Position numbers and translations under genes: made by a program. This document shows positions 47,501 through 55,300 of a stretch of 60,000 bases of DNA, piece after piece (positions within the stretch are counted from its first letter, which is position 1; the number at the start of each line of letters is the position of its first letter). This stretch comes from Glandiceps talaboti (taxonomy: Eukaryota; Hemichordata; Enteropneusta; Spengelidae). Below the pieces are notes generated by a model. The model was not told the DNA's origin and ran no database searches. It saw nothing but the letters and a program-made list of their open reading frames with translations. The DNA lies in contig NC_135556.1 in assembly GCF_964340395.1 (NCBI RefSeq), forward strand, positions 20,063,642 through 20,123,641, written 5' to 3'.

Positions 47501-50331
47501 ACTACGTACACTACAATAATTCAGCCTAACCATAGATTTAAAGCAAGAATTCCAGCCTAATAGCAGCATACACATTATCAATACTTACAGATATGGTTGC
47601 CATTTTTATCAACACCATGTGGATACAATCCACCACTCTCCCATAAATCTTGTGGAAAAGATTCCTCACTGATATCTGGACAGAAATAAGAATATAACAG
47701 GTTGACTATTTTATAATAAGTGTTCAATTATTCTATATCATACAATGTCCAAAATAGAAATCATCGACTTAGAGATCTGGGTCAAAGAATGTAGGTCTTC
47801 TTTACAATTTACATTTTTGAATCAATCAAAATTAAATAAAATCATACAACTGAGTAGCATTAATCAATTTACAAGAGTACTAAAGGCAGAAATAGGTCTG
47901 ACTGAACATTTTTGTGATGTAACATAACATGATAGATAGCAAAGCCAGACAATGACATAACAAACAGGACAGATAAATAACATAGTTCAACAGTGATGCA
48001 GCACAACTGATTATCTTTTGATTTACTGAAGAAGGGGCAAACTATCATTCCCATAATATTACTGTGATCAACATCAAAATGTACACACTCCTAAGATCAT
48101 TCCAACAGATATGAATTTTAAATTGAATTTGTTTTAACTTGGAATTGCCTACCGTTTTATCTACATATAATATATGTATGTTATCATTAATACCTTTGTC
48201 CTTGAGTTCTGTAAGCTCATTGACTTGAGGATTTTGAGAAATGTATTAAAAGATATTAATATCAGATGAAGACCCTAGATGCATGTTTTGAGTTTAACCT
48301 TTGGAGCAAAACCTCTAAACTGGCTTTAAGTATTTGATTAATCCTATGACTAGACATCTAACAAACATCCCAATCACAGATTTCAAAATGAATATCAGTT
48401 TAACACCTCAGATAATAAGTAAACTAGACAATTCACCATAACTTGACTGAATTTTCGGGTTTAGTTATTTAGCACACTTACCATAAACTGCAAAATCTTT
48501 CCTAAATTTCAAGCAGTCATGCATTATTTCCAGTGAAATATCATAATTGCCCTTGGTATGTTTGAGGAAGAGTTTAACATAGAAATCATCACTTCGTACA
48601 CGTTCTACATCTCTGTCATCATACATGCATTGCGCTATGTTTTCTGTAAATAAAACAAAAGTATGAAATTGAAATGACATACATACAAACAAACAAACAC
48701 ACAAACAAACAAACAAACAAACAAACAAACAAAATGTAAAAGTAATCAAAACTAAATAAATACCATAAACTGTGCCATTTTAAGGAAGAACATTTTTTTT
48801 TTGAACTGATCAGTAGGACTACTTGAGTGTTATCAATCTCTACGATGTTTCTATTTGACATGAAGCTAATGTGCTACAGTAAATGGGTAATTGTAATCTT
48901 GGAGGGTAGCTGGTCAGCACTCTCCAGTAAATGACTTTGTATTTGTAATAATACGCACACATTAATCATTACTTTTATCCCAATATTATTCATAATTTTA
49001 TTATCAATATTTAATATTGTCAATCAATATTCAACATAGCTCAAACAGGTGTAGCATTATATTTAGTTCTGAGCTTTTTATTATTACAAGGACTTCACTT
49101 AAAATTGATGCTACAATTCCAACTCCAGATCACCAATAGACCATGCAATGCAAATCTGTACATTGCTAGCATGCTGCAGTTGGGTGGATTTCTTTGCTAA
49201 CTTTGCTAAAAATTAAACCTTTAATACCTTCTGAAAACGGTTAAATAGTGAACAACATTTTTTCTAAATTAGATAACCTGAAGATATTTATCACTAAATA
49301 TTACTCTACACACTTACCATTACTGTACACACTTACCATTACACTACACACTTACCTGAGTACTTTTCCAAAAAATTATTTCTCAGCTCAGAAAACCTCT
49401 CTGTGAATTCCTGTAGGCAACAAGTGATGATTGAATAAACAACAATATAACTACAGTATTAAGAATATAATATTGTGAACTGATTATATACAATTAAGTA
49501 ATGATGATCTGCTAGCATGTAGTTAGTCCTGCTTGCATACGAAGTAAGTCATCTCTTCCTTTTCGGTGTTGAGCAAAATGTGTGCATCGTCTGCAAGCAG
49601 GACCAGCATGTAGTACATGTATGTACATAGTGACACAAACTGACTTTATACATTTGGGGTTTTTTGGTACTGTTAATGTTACTTATTTTTATTTTTATTG
49701 TTGTTTTTTTTTGATGGGTTGTTGAGTACTACATATTGAAAGATGACTACTCCTTGCATAACAGTCCTGCTTGCAGACGGAGTAAGTTGGGACTAGATTC
49801 TGACATTGTCCCTCTCCTCTGCATAAACATACTCAACGATTACTTGCAATTGACTGAACTCAAACCAAGGTTTTTAGATATACCTTATAAACATCTGATG
49901 ACGTAATTTATTTATACCCGCCAAAAATCCCCACTGTGCAATAAAATGTTGTAACAAAACAATGCCAGAAGAAAGTTCTAAAAAGTATAACATTAACAAT
50001 ATCAGCCGGTTTTCGGCACCGTCAATATGTATTTAAAATGTCAATATAGTATACAGGGATAACAATATATCATATAATATAAATGTACAAATGATTTGTC
50101 ACAGTTGAGGTACATGTAGTGGTCTGTAGAAATACTAGAATGGACATGGGAAACCTTCCGGGTTAAAAAAATTGCCGCTTACAAATTGAAATCGTGCACT
50201 GATACTACAATAGGCAAACCCTAAATCTCAAATAACAGAGTGACATTTCAACCTAATTTGTCTGATACGTACATATATGTCTATGCCGCATATGTGCCGC
50301 ATAATTTGATACCTACCTCCACTTCCGCCAT
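25753..50331 (-). CDS. MOSPD2: MOSPD2 (motile sperm domain-containing protein 2), complete, 16 coding exons, 633 aa
   Basis: Coding exons in transcript order: 50317-50331, 49356-49410, 48482-48643, 47589-47675, 46699-46853, 42032-42092, 40069-40107, 39559-39683, 38945-39241, 37530-37649, 29696-29790, 29288-29387, 28148-28244, 27345-27474, 26770-26881, 25753-26004. They sum to 1902 nt with consistent phases and no internal stop. Residues about 24-233 form the Sec14/CRAL-TRIO region (DRDVERVRSDDFYVKLFL; YWLEKYSIEHPGERLVVLQD; IYEMPWILNAAWKI). Residues about 333-395 are a low-complexity linker, and 396-512 the MSP domain (GPLLTIIPGEEL; VKTTAPEIFRVRPSAG). A coiled segment is followed by a membrane anchor near 572-590 (FFLISGFILFLFGMYHYL). 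MOSPD2 is an ER-anchored, FFAT-motif-binding contact-site protein. Unlike the human protein, this one has about 43 residues after the anchor. Exon 10 uses a GC donor. Confidence 0.93.
26161..26527. mobile_element. Long foldback element in the last MOSPD2 intron
   Basis: Arms of roughly 150-165 bp (26161-26309 and 26364-26527) are imperfect reverse complements: 'gaccatggacgaacggaac' faces 'gttccattcatccatggtc', 'gtttgtaacaggt' faces 'atgttacaaac', and 'gataagaacagttttat' faces 'ataaaactgttcttatc'. The loop is about 54 nt. Near-direct repeats 'agcaagtgtgtac' (26150) and 'agcaatgtgtact' (26530) flank it and might be remnants of a target duplication. This is a MITE/foldback relic lying between exons 15 and 16. 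Confidence 0.75.
26909..27240. repeat. 37-bp minisatellite, about 9 units, in MOSPD2 intron 14
   Basis: The unit begins 'gtgaggatatacatatttga' and ends 'cctctgactt'. Units are nearly identical (single changes such as 'gagaata', 'cacatct', 'gacattt'). The array ends about 25 nt from the exon 15 acceptor (26882-26883), so it covers the region where the branch point should lie. On the transcript strand each unit carries CCTCAC, which fits a branch-point consensus. Confidence 0.95.
28607..29288 (-). repeat. 52-bp minisatellite made of exon 12's 3' end plus its splice donor
   Basis: The exon 12 donor (AAG|GTAAGC, exon end at 29288) and the preceding 48 exon bases are repeated in exact register 13 more times in the intron: the 'cttacc' donor complements sit every 52 nt from 28607 to 29283 (676 nt = 13 x 52). 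A partial unit continues to about 28583. Every unit holds an intact CAAGGTAAG- or TAAGGTAAG-type donor. The units next to the exon are identical to it; the three or so units farthest away share variants ('gtaacc', 'caaatgac'). Confidence 0.95.
29288..29387 (-). CDS. MOSPD2: MOSPD2 exon 12 (MSP domain) with the ancestral donor of the 52-bp array
   Basis: The 100-nt exon starts after 'aatctgtag' and encodes PGEELEFRGHQHNQEAQAV then ISLTNSTQGLIAFK. This matches the MSP segment that in other MOSPD2 proteins reads SPAEELYFGS to LTNVTKNIVAFK. The next exon continues VKTTAPE, so the donor at 29288 is the one that keeps the frame. Use of any of the 13 downstream donor copies would add GTA AGC TGT TAT TTC ACT GAC CAA TAG, an in-frame stop after eight codons. 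Confidence 0.9.
29797..29906. repeat. Short left part of the split 37-bp minisatellite
   Basis: Three units of the same 37-bp repeat as 35838-36886 ('aaaataacactgtcaatttc' core) lie between the exon 11 acceptor at 29791 and the left end of the inserted element. The unit next to the exon merges with the acceptor: the transcript-strand sequence 'ttttgtgatatctactgcag' is both repeat and splice site. Confidence 0.9.
30185..33106 (-). pseudogene. Decayed CR1/L2-like LINE ORF2 (endonuclease plus reverse transcriptase)
   Basis: The N-terminal part (33106 to about 31934) contains an APE-type endonuclease with TWNVRS, VTETWL, YRPP, AGDFNFH, LDLIIT and SDHHPI. The reverse transcriptase follows with LDLSAAFDTIDH (about 31055-31090), YGVPQGSVLGPLLF (about 30870-30915) and YADD (about 30801-30812). 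Breaks seen: an in-frame TAG at 31931-31933, a frameshift near 31406-31416, and a deletion near 31205 that removes the early RT motifs. The ORF stops at 30185 just after HGLTPEY, before the usual C-terminal end and 3' UTR, and the following sequence is the inserted element's own left end. The copy cannot be functional. The clade (CR1/L2 group) is inferred from motif style. Confidence 0.9.
33107..33789. other. Interior of the TIR element between LINE and SINE
   Basis: Unrecognised sequence. The 64-codon ORF at 33363-33557 has no known motif. From about 33597 the sequence is similar to 9500-9740 upstream of the other SINE-A copy. An AT-rich run precedes the SINE tail. Confidence 0.45.
33790..34165 (-). 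mobile_element. tRNA-derived SINE (family A), copy 2, inside the TIR element
   Basis: Same order as the 9.7-kb copy: minus-strand head with 'cttggaatctgcaggttg' and a B-box-like 'attcgaacccc', body 'gggcaagatttgagccac', tail 'gggaaagcgctatataaaaa'. It lacks part of the 'aaagcgctttgagcacgg' block. Confidence 0.72.
34770..35100 (+). repeat. Interspersed repeat family R1, copy 2
   Basis: Plus-oriented counterpart of 945-1310 and 56600-57130, with 'cactttgttcaagaaactt', 'aatccaatatggccgcc', 'cttgccttgaaaacaaaatgg' and 'agctttcatatggcaaag' in the same order. Confidence 0.6.
35838..36886. repeat. 37-bp minisatellite, about 28 units, in MOSPD2 intron 10
   Basis: The unit reads 'gtaggaaatatcacaaaata' followed by 'acactgtcaatttcact' with frequent C/T and A/G changes and a few short or long units (for example near 36065 and 36515). 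On the transcript strand each unit contains a pyrimidine-flanked CAG ('atatttcctacag') like a 3' splice site. It is the larger half of the array whose other half abuts exon 11. Confidence 0.95.
36887..37529 (-). other. 5' part of MOSPD2 intron 10, no other feature
   Basis: Unique sequence between the minisatellite and exon 10. It contains two AGAGGGCGC-type motifs, 37296-37309 and 37460-37469. Confidence 0.5.
37525..37530 (-). promoter_or_regulatory. Non-canonical GC splice donor of MOSPD2 exon 10
   Basis: The exon ends AGA GAG and the intron begins GCAAGT. Phase and the downstream exon fit, and no GT donor in frame occurs nearby. GC-AG introns are a known minor class that keep an otherwise strong donor match, as here. 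Confidence 0.8.
39005..39125 (-). repeat. 39-bp in-frame coding repeat in MOSPD2 exon 9
   Basis: Three tandem units of 13 codons encode SNIERSDGVPLAA, SNVERSDDVPLAA and a diverged first unit with SNVDRGEE at the C-terminal border. They sit in the linker between the CRAL-TRIO and MSP regions, where length change is likely tolerated. The unit length keeps the frame. Confidence 0.85.
40384..40830. repeat. Compound (CAGACA)n/(CA)n/(CATA)n microsatellite
   Basis: A CAGACA array (to about 40424) is followed by CA-rich sequence with recurring 'gaatgtacacacac' blocks, CAGA tetramers (about 40646-40672), and two CATA arrays around a central 'acgtatgt' palindrome near 40748. The overlapping 70-170-codon ORFs on both strands are artefacts. 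Confidence 0.95.
41505..41701. repeat. (CA)n and (CATA)n microsatellites
   Basis: About 33 CA units (41518-41584), then 'gcatgcatgcatgcatgcac' and 'gtacgtac' alternating runs, then about seven CATA units. Confidence 0.95.
42497..42700 (+). mobile_element. Degenerate tRNA-derived SINE (family B), copy 1
   Basis: It follows the 44.9-kb SINE in order: 'gactagtgcggttaaaccac', a weak B-box 'gggtttgat', 'cagtgtaagtaagaag', 'cattcagtttgactct', 'gtttcctcctgcatta' and 'cactgaaaccatga'. It lies in MOSPD2 intron 5. Substitutions in both promoter boxes make it inactive. Confidence 0.7.
43612..43943. mobile_element. Long foldback element in MOSPD2 intron 5
   Basis: The left arm (43612-43748) and right arm (43796-43943) are reverse complements with few changes: 'tttatcatggcttcctactt' faces 'aagtaggaagccatgataaa', and 'gaaaatcaatgtgaaacaac' faces 'gttgtttcacattgattttc'. 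The loop is about 47 nt. This is a typical MITE/foldback structure, and the similarity of the arms suggests it is fairly young. Confidence 0.85.
44270..44345. repeat. Short foldback
   Basis: 'gatttggtttattctg' on the left faces 'cagaataaaccgaatc' on the right, with 'attttcat'/'atgaaaat' pairing inside. Total about 75 nt. Confidence 0.65.
44806..45545 (-). mobile_element. 3' fragment of a CR1/L2-like LINE with a SINE inserted in its 3' UTR
   Basis: The minus-strand ORF (45528-45271; NGKAPLYIQDLF, RYNLHNDCSQNLVVPQL, CRPKLWNSIPGELK, FKRDLKTHLFKQYY, stop) matches the C-terminal end of CR1/L2-group reverse transcriptases. The 3' UTR appears to continue to a tail 'aaataaataaacttaaactt' at about 44806. 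The SINE-B at 44915-45180 interrupts it in the opposite orientation. This is a 5'-truncated dead copy. Confidence 0.72.
44915..45180 (+). mobile_element. tRNA-derived SINE (family B), copy 2
   Basis: The head has an A-box-like 'tggccgagtggtta' (about 44926) and a perfect B-box 'ggttcgaaccc' (about 44970), spaced as in a leucine or serine tRNA. The body contains 'cgctgtaagtaagaagagtg', 'gttcagtttgactct', 'gggtactccggtttcctcc' and 'cattaacactgaa'. The tail ends 'tataaataaagattatta'. Better preserved than the 42.5-kb copy, with both RNA polymerase III promoter boxes intact. Confidence 0.82.
47083..47190 (+). mobile_element. SINE-A fragment (copy 3), 5' part only
   Basis: tRNA-like head 'tagtcaaatggttagagtgg' and a weak B-box 'gggtcaagt', then 'tggcctttgacaagatttg', matching the head and body of family A. 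No 3' tail. Confidence 0.5.
47268..47460 (+). mobile_element. SINE-A fragment (copy 4), internally deleted
   Basis: The head reads 'gacttggaatctgcaagttg' then 'caggtttgaacc'. It jumps from the 'tatgaaccacgattgtgcc' block to the tail 'ggggtaataattttaaagca' and 'tttgagcacagagtgg'. It retains the family-A 3' end but lacks the central body. Confidence 0.65.
48684..48731. repeat. (CAAA)n microsatellite
   Basis: About eleven CAAA units with one CACA interruption in MOSPD2 intron 2, about 40 nt upstream (transcript sense) of exon 3. Confidence 0.93.
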
Positions 50332-50500
50332 TGTACATTGATTTTCTTTTCTGTTCAGGGGTCATCAAAAGGGGGCGCTATCACAGGTCACCGCTAACTT
50401 GAAGTTGCAGACGACTCAAGTACGTACAGACTAGACAATTGAAGTCTTTGGCATGTCTGGATCCCACCTTACGTAATAACACACGTTTTTCGGTAAGAAA
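50332..50500. promoter_or_regulatory. Shared MOSPD2/FANCB upstream region (putative bidirectional promoter)
   Basis: It lies directly upstream of the MOSPD2 start codon. It contains 'agggggcgct' (50370-50379), close to a CTCF core. A strong donor (CG|GTAAGA at 50493) on the + strand could end a noncoding first exon of FANCB, whose first coding exon begins at an acceptor at 52345. No TATA box was seen. The assignment rests on gene order and this donor; transcription start sites are not visible. Confidence 0.45.
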
Positions 50501-51067
50501 ATTCGAATGTGCTTACACTTGATCAAGTGTAAAACCCAAACCCTATGTGATTTCAAAATCAAATGTAACAAACTTTAACAATGACGTGGACGGACTTTAG
50601 TTGTAAAATCTTCGTCCAGATATCCTGTACTTTGGCGTGGTTTTATACTTGTAGTTGTACCGATATGACGTTTAGATAGTTTGATATGTCGTTAGTCTGT
50701 AAATTTGGTTACAAAGTAAGACATGTTTACACACGTACATGGAGGTATAAGTATATAGTATGCCTCCATAGTACGTGCTACCGGTCACGAATGGAGTTTG
50801 TAATATGTATCCTTGGAGTAATTATACTGACTCCAAGATGTATCCAAGTGAGTGAATTATTTTAAAATCAATGTAGATGTGGACCAACTTGTTTCTATCT
50901 TGATTCTTGGGAATCCGAAAAAACACACATCCCTGTAGGTTTCTAAACTGTAAACACTGTGATTTACTAACTTTCACCATGGATGTAGATTCTACCTCCA
51001 TACTGTCTCCCTGTTCACAGAGCCTCAAGTCTTTAGAACTGAGAAATGTAAAGGAAAGATTAGTGTT

Positions 51068-51380
51068 AATTAGCCTACCTGTAGACTTGAAGAACTAATG
51101 TTACTGCACTATTTCTGCTATCCTAACCATAGCCTACCTGTAGACTTGAAGAACCCATCCTTCCAAGACATAGAAGGAAGAGTGAAAATTCAAAAATCAA
51201 AATGTCAGGTAGGATAGCTGAATTAGTGTAGTAGCGTTAGTCCTTCAAGTCTACAGGTAGGCTACAGTTACGATAGCTGAAATGGTAGTGTTAGTCCTTC
51301 AAGTCTACAGGTAGGCTATAGTTAGGATAGCTAAAATAGTGTAGTAGTGTTAGTCCTTCAAGTCCACAGGTATGCCAAGT
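51068..51380. repeat. Cluster of inverted and tandem 22-bp-core repeats
   Basis: 'cctacctgtagacttgaag' occurs at about 51076 and 51134 in one orientation. 'cttcaagtctacaggtagg' occurs at about 51244 and 51299, and a variant with 'tccacaggtatg' at about 51357, in the other. The right-hand copies sit in a tandem unit of about 57 bp that includes 'gatagctgaaatggtagtg'. The left and right groups can pair into a long hairpin. Confidence 0.85.
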
Positions 51381-51732
51381 GTTAATTACTCAATACATAC
51401 TAAAAGAAAAGTGTGAAAAGAGGTGAAAATATGAAAATAGATCTCAAACAAAACAACAATTAAATCATCATGGTACACATGTTAGGTGTTACACTATTCA
51501 GACTGCCAGGATCAAATAAAATGATATTTGCTCATTGTTAAAAGTGGGGTACTTCTTGGTTGTTAGGACTCTTCCTTTGAAATTTGTAACAGCAACTTGT
51601 GCACTTTATCATAAAAAAAAGATAAATTTAAAAGAAAACAAAAGATTCAAAGTTGACACCAGGTCATGTATGGATAGAAGGTCACCCTGTTATATGCTGC
51701 TACCACTACCACACTACACCATGCATTTGCAA

Positions 51733-51891
51733 TACAGTACAGTACAGTACAGTACAGTACAGTACAGTACAGTACAGTACAGTACAGTACAGTACAGTAC
51801 AGTACAGTACAGTACAGTACAGTACAGTACAGTACAGTACAGTACAGTACAGTACAGTACAGTACAGTACAGTACAGTACAGTACAGTACA
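51733..51891. repeat. Perfect CAGTA pentanucleotide array, about 32 units
   Basis: About 158 bp of uninterrupted ACAGT/GTACA pentamers. Each junction contains GTAC, so the array is rich in overlapping small palindromes. ORFs across it exist on both strands because the five-base period has no stop in some frames; they are not genes. Confidence 0.97.
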
Positions 51892-52073
51892 ACATAATAC
51901 AATGCAATACAATACAATACAATGCAATGCAATGCAATGCAATGCAATGCAATACATATACAACACAATACAGTGTAGTACAGAACAATACAATACCATA
52001 CAATGCATGACAATGCAACACAAAATGATACACAATACAAATTGCAATACAATACAATACAATACAATGCAGT
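51892..52073. repeat. Degenerate continuation of the pentanucleotide array
   Basis: Imperfect AATAC/AATGC pentamers extend from the CAGTA array toward FANCB, apparently an older decayed part of the same array. Confidence 0.85.
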
Positions 52074-52371
52074 CATCTACCATATCAATGTGAATAGTTG
52101 TTTTTCTTTCACACAATATAAAAGAAATGAGAATTGGACTTGTAAACAATTTTATTAACTACTATTTCAGGAAAATGTGAAAAATCAATGTCCTGTCAAC
52201 AAGCTACCAAGCTTAGACAAAGAGAAGTATATACACAGAGTAACATGCACATAATTACATGTACAATATACAATATACTTGCAAATATTGGCACTATGTG
52301 TGTGCAGTATGATAAGTTATTTTAATTTTCCTCTTTATATTTCAGAGAAGTGACCAAAGTAATAGACACTC

Positions 52372-55300
52372 ATGGCACATAACAGAAAGACAGGAAGCCA
52401 GACCTTGTTAACATTCAAAAATCATGTTATCAAAATAACTTCAACAGAAAATGATGGAATTAAAGCCCTGGTTGCAGATTTTGATGAGCATCTCCGTGAA
52501 TTCAAGACTAGGGGACACCCTATCACATGGAGTTTGCCAAATGTCACCCTGCAGGTTGTTGCTGCAAAATGTGTGGCAGAGACCTTGACTGGACTTGTGT
52601 TACCTTGTATGCTTGTGGAAGTACATAAAAGAAGACAGAGTAGCGCTACAAGCCAAAAAAAGAACAATGTGTATGCACTTGTACTATTATCTCTCGAGAG
52701 GAAAGCATTTGTTGCGATCGGTAAGTTTCAGAGTCAAATGAGTCTGCAAAGAATGAATCTCGTTGATGGACCTCTGGTTTGTTGGACTCATGAAAGTGAT
52801 ATTTATTACACTTTGTCAAGCAGAGATGCATGGATGAGTGTACACAAAGTCTCATTACCAAAGCCTTGCACTTTCTTTCACTCTCAAATTATCAACAGAC
52901 AGTTACTTGCTATGGGAGCCAGTGAAACCAGTGACAGTGTTGCCATGGAAACTGATGAAGCTGATGCAAATTCAAGGACTAAGGTCATATGGGGTTATGA
53001 ATGGATTGTTTTGAACCTTGACCTCACAGGTCATACAGGTCAAGGTGACTCAAATCCATACCTTGATGGTACTGATTTTGTGCCTCATGCATATGCAAAT
53101 ACTGTTCGTGCCATTCTTGTTCAAAAGTATCACAAGTCATGTTGTCAAGAATCAGATGTTGAAATTTCTTCTGAAAGAAAGAGGGATGATAACTGTATTA
53201 TTCAGACACTAATTGCTACATCACAAGGACAACTGCTGCAGTTTAAAGAAGGAAAACTACTGAAATATTGTTCCTTGCCATTCAGTGATTCCTGTGAAAT
53301 GTGTGTTGCCATGGTTTCTGGTGGAAGCAGCGTCGTTCTTGTGAAGTCATCCACTGGCAAATGTTGTGCAATATGGGAGAAAACATTCCAGGTATGTTTT
53401 TACAATAAATTATGATAGTAACATAGTGTAATATTTATTATATAATATGCGCTGAATATGCGCCGAAATAAAATTTTCAAATTGTTTTTTTTCCCACTTT
53501 TATAGGTTGCCCAAACCTGGGAGGATGTAGGGCAGTTGTTAGTTGATGATTTCCTCCACTGTGGCAGTGACCAAATCCTCCTCATTCCAAGCAGTGAATC
53601 AGAGTCTGAAACACTGAACAGATTCATGCTAACTGACTTACAGCTTTGTAATATTAATAACATGGTAAGGAAAACTTTTACTACATGTATTTGACAAGTC
53701 TGTGATTTGGAGTACAATCATTGTTGATCAGTGTTGTATAGCAGTAGCTGTAAACCCCCCCCCCCCCCAAAAAAAAAAAAAAAGAAAAGAAGAAGAAGTG
53801 ATTCTAGTCAGTACATTTAGTTTACAGTGGTGCAATGAATCAATTTTTTTTTTATTCTCAACAATCCTGTACTGTCATTAAATCTCCTATTTATGAGAGT
53901 TACCACTGTTCTTTTTATTAAAATACTTTAGAGCAAGTGTGTATGTGGGGCAGATGTCATTTGCTTGTTCATGATTGGCTCTACAGTTGTCTTCACTGAA
54001 GTAGGGAGGGTTATTTTTGTGTTTCCCCTGCATCTGCAGACTGCATATGGGCTGGAAAAACACGAAAAAAGACCGACGCGAGGGTATGAAAGTGATGCGT
54101 GTGCTGACCAGAAACAATTCTTTTTTTTGGCCTAATGTATTTCTTGAAATGAATCACCCAGAGAATGAATATTATGAATCCATCTGTATTCTCAATTCCA
54201 ATGTCCCTAAATAGCACTGATATATTTAAAAATTCATCCTTATCTTTGAAGTTATCTCTTTGAGCACAGTGTCAGAATGCACTATATATAAACTACCATT
54301 ATTATTATTGTTATTGTTATTACCCCTGGCATGGACCTGTATGCATAGGGGTACAACGGCTCTCTATATTTCTTCAATTCTCAGAGGGAAGTATAATATT
54401 GGAGCCTCTGAGAGCAAATAGGAGTAAAGCATTGCAGTTTTCATCCTACCAGGTCCCAATTTTATACAGTTAGGTTGACTTGGGCACAGTGTGGTTTACA
54501 TCTTGCCCAGAGACTTAAGCCGTTAAGAAAAAAATTACAGAAATTAGGCTAGAGCCAACAAAGTGCTGATTCTGTGCCAAGTATTTCAACTTGATAATGT
54601 CATTTTGATAATATCACAATGGACGTGAGTTTGGCGCCCTCAGTGGTAATAAGCTATCAAATGTCATGAACAGTTCTTGCTAGTATAACAACCTACCAGG
54701 CTATAGAGTTTGGGTTCATTTCAGGGTCTATGTCCTGGTCTACTCTTAGCCTGGATTAGATTTATCACAACATTTATTATAGTCACTGATGAGTTTGAAA
54801 TTGTTTTTTTACTGAAAAAGCAAGAAATGAATTTTCTAATTTTGCAAAAATAATTTTCTGAAGTAAACATGTCAGTAGGAGATATGTACAAAAACAAACC
54901 AAGTCAATAGTTTTCGACCAGAAAATACTGCTTGGTCATTCTACATCACAACAACCCTTTGTCTGTCACTGGTTCTGTGTTGCTTCTTAAATGTGAATGA
55001 AAACATTCTAAATTGCCTTTAGGATTTTATCACTATTCATCTAGTTACTTATAGCTCAGACCACAGTGAACAAGGCCCCTTAGCCTTTTTTGTTTTTTAG
55101 GTCATTCATAATTATCGTAGCTAACTGAAGAAAAATGAATTGACGGATAATTTTTTAAGATAAGGTCTAGATTCCTGAGCTTACAAAGGTCACAGAATGC
55201 AGTCTCTGAATGCATACAATAACCAAACAAATTGGTGAGATCTGTTTACAAAAACCAACACCATGATGACCTAACCATCGTGATCACTCCTAGCTTAATA

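Larger units (their letters stand above)
50501..52345 (+). other. Probable 5' UTR intron of FANCB / intergenic spacer
   Basis: It contains an inverted and direct repeat cluster (51068-51380) and a CAGTA pentamer array (51733-51891). A short ORF at 50791-50847 reads MEFVICILGVIILTPRCIQ before a GTGAGT donor and resembles a signal-peptide exon, but no partner exon was found. Confidence 0.4.

Noticed and set aside
50791-51098. Signal-peptide-like start (MEFVICILGVIILTPRCIQ before a GTGAGT donor) and a following ORF, as a possible small secreted-protein gene between MOSPD2 and FANCB
   Set aside because: No convincing second exon continues the frame, and the following ORF runs into the inverted repeat cluster. 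Transcript data would be needed.
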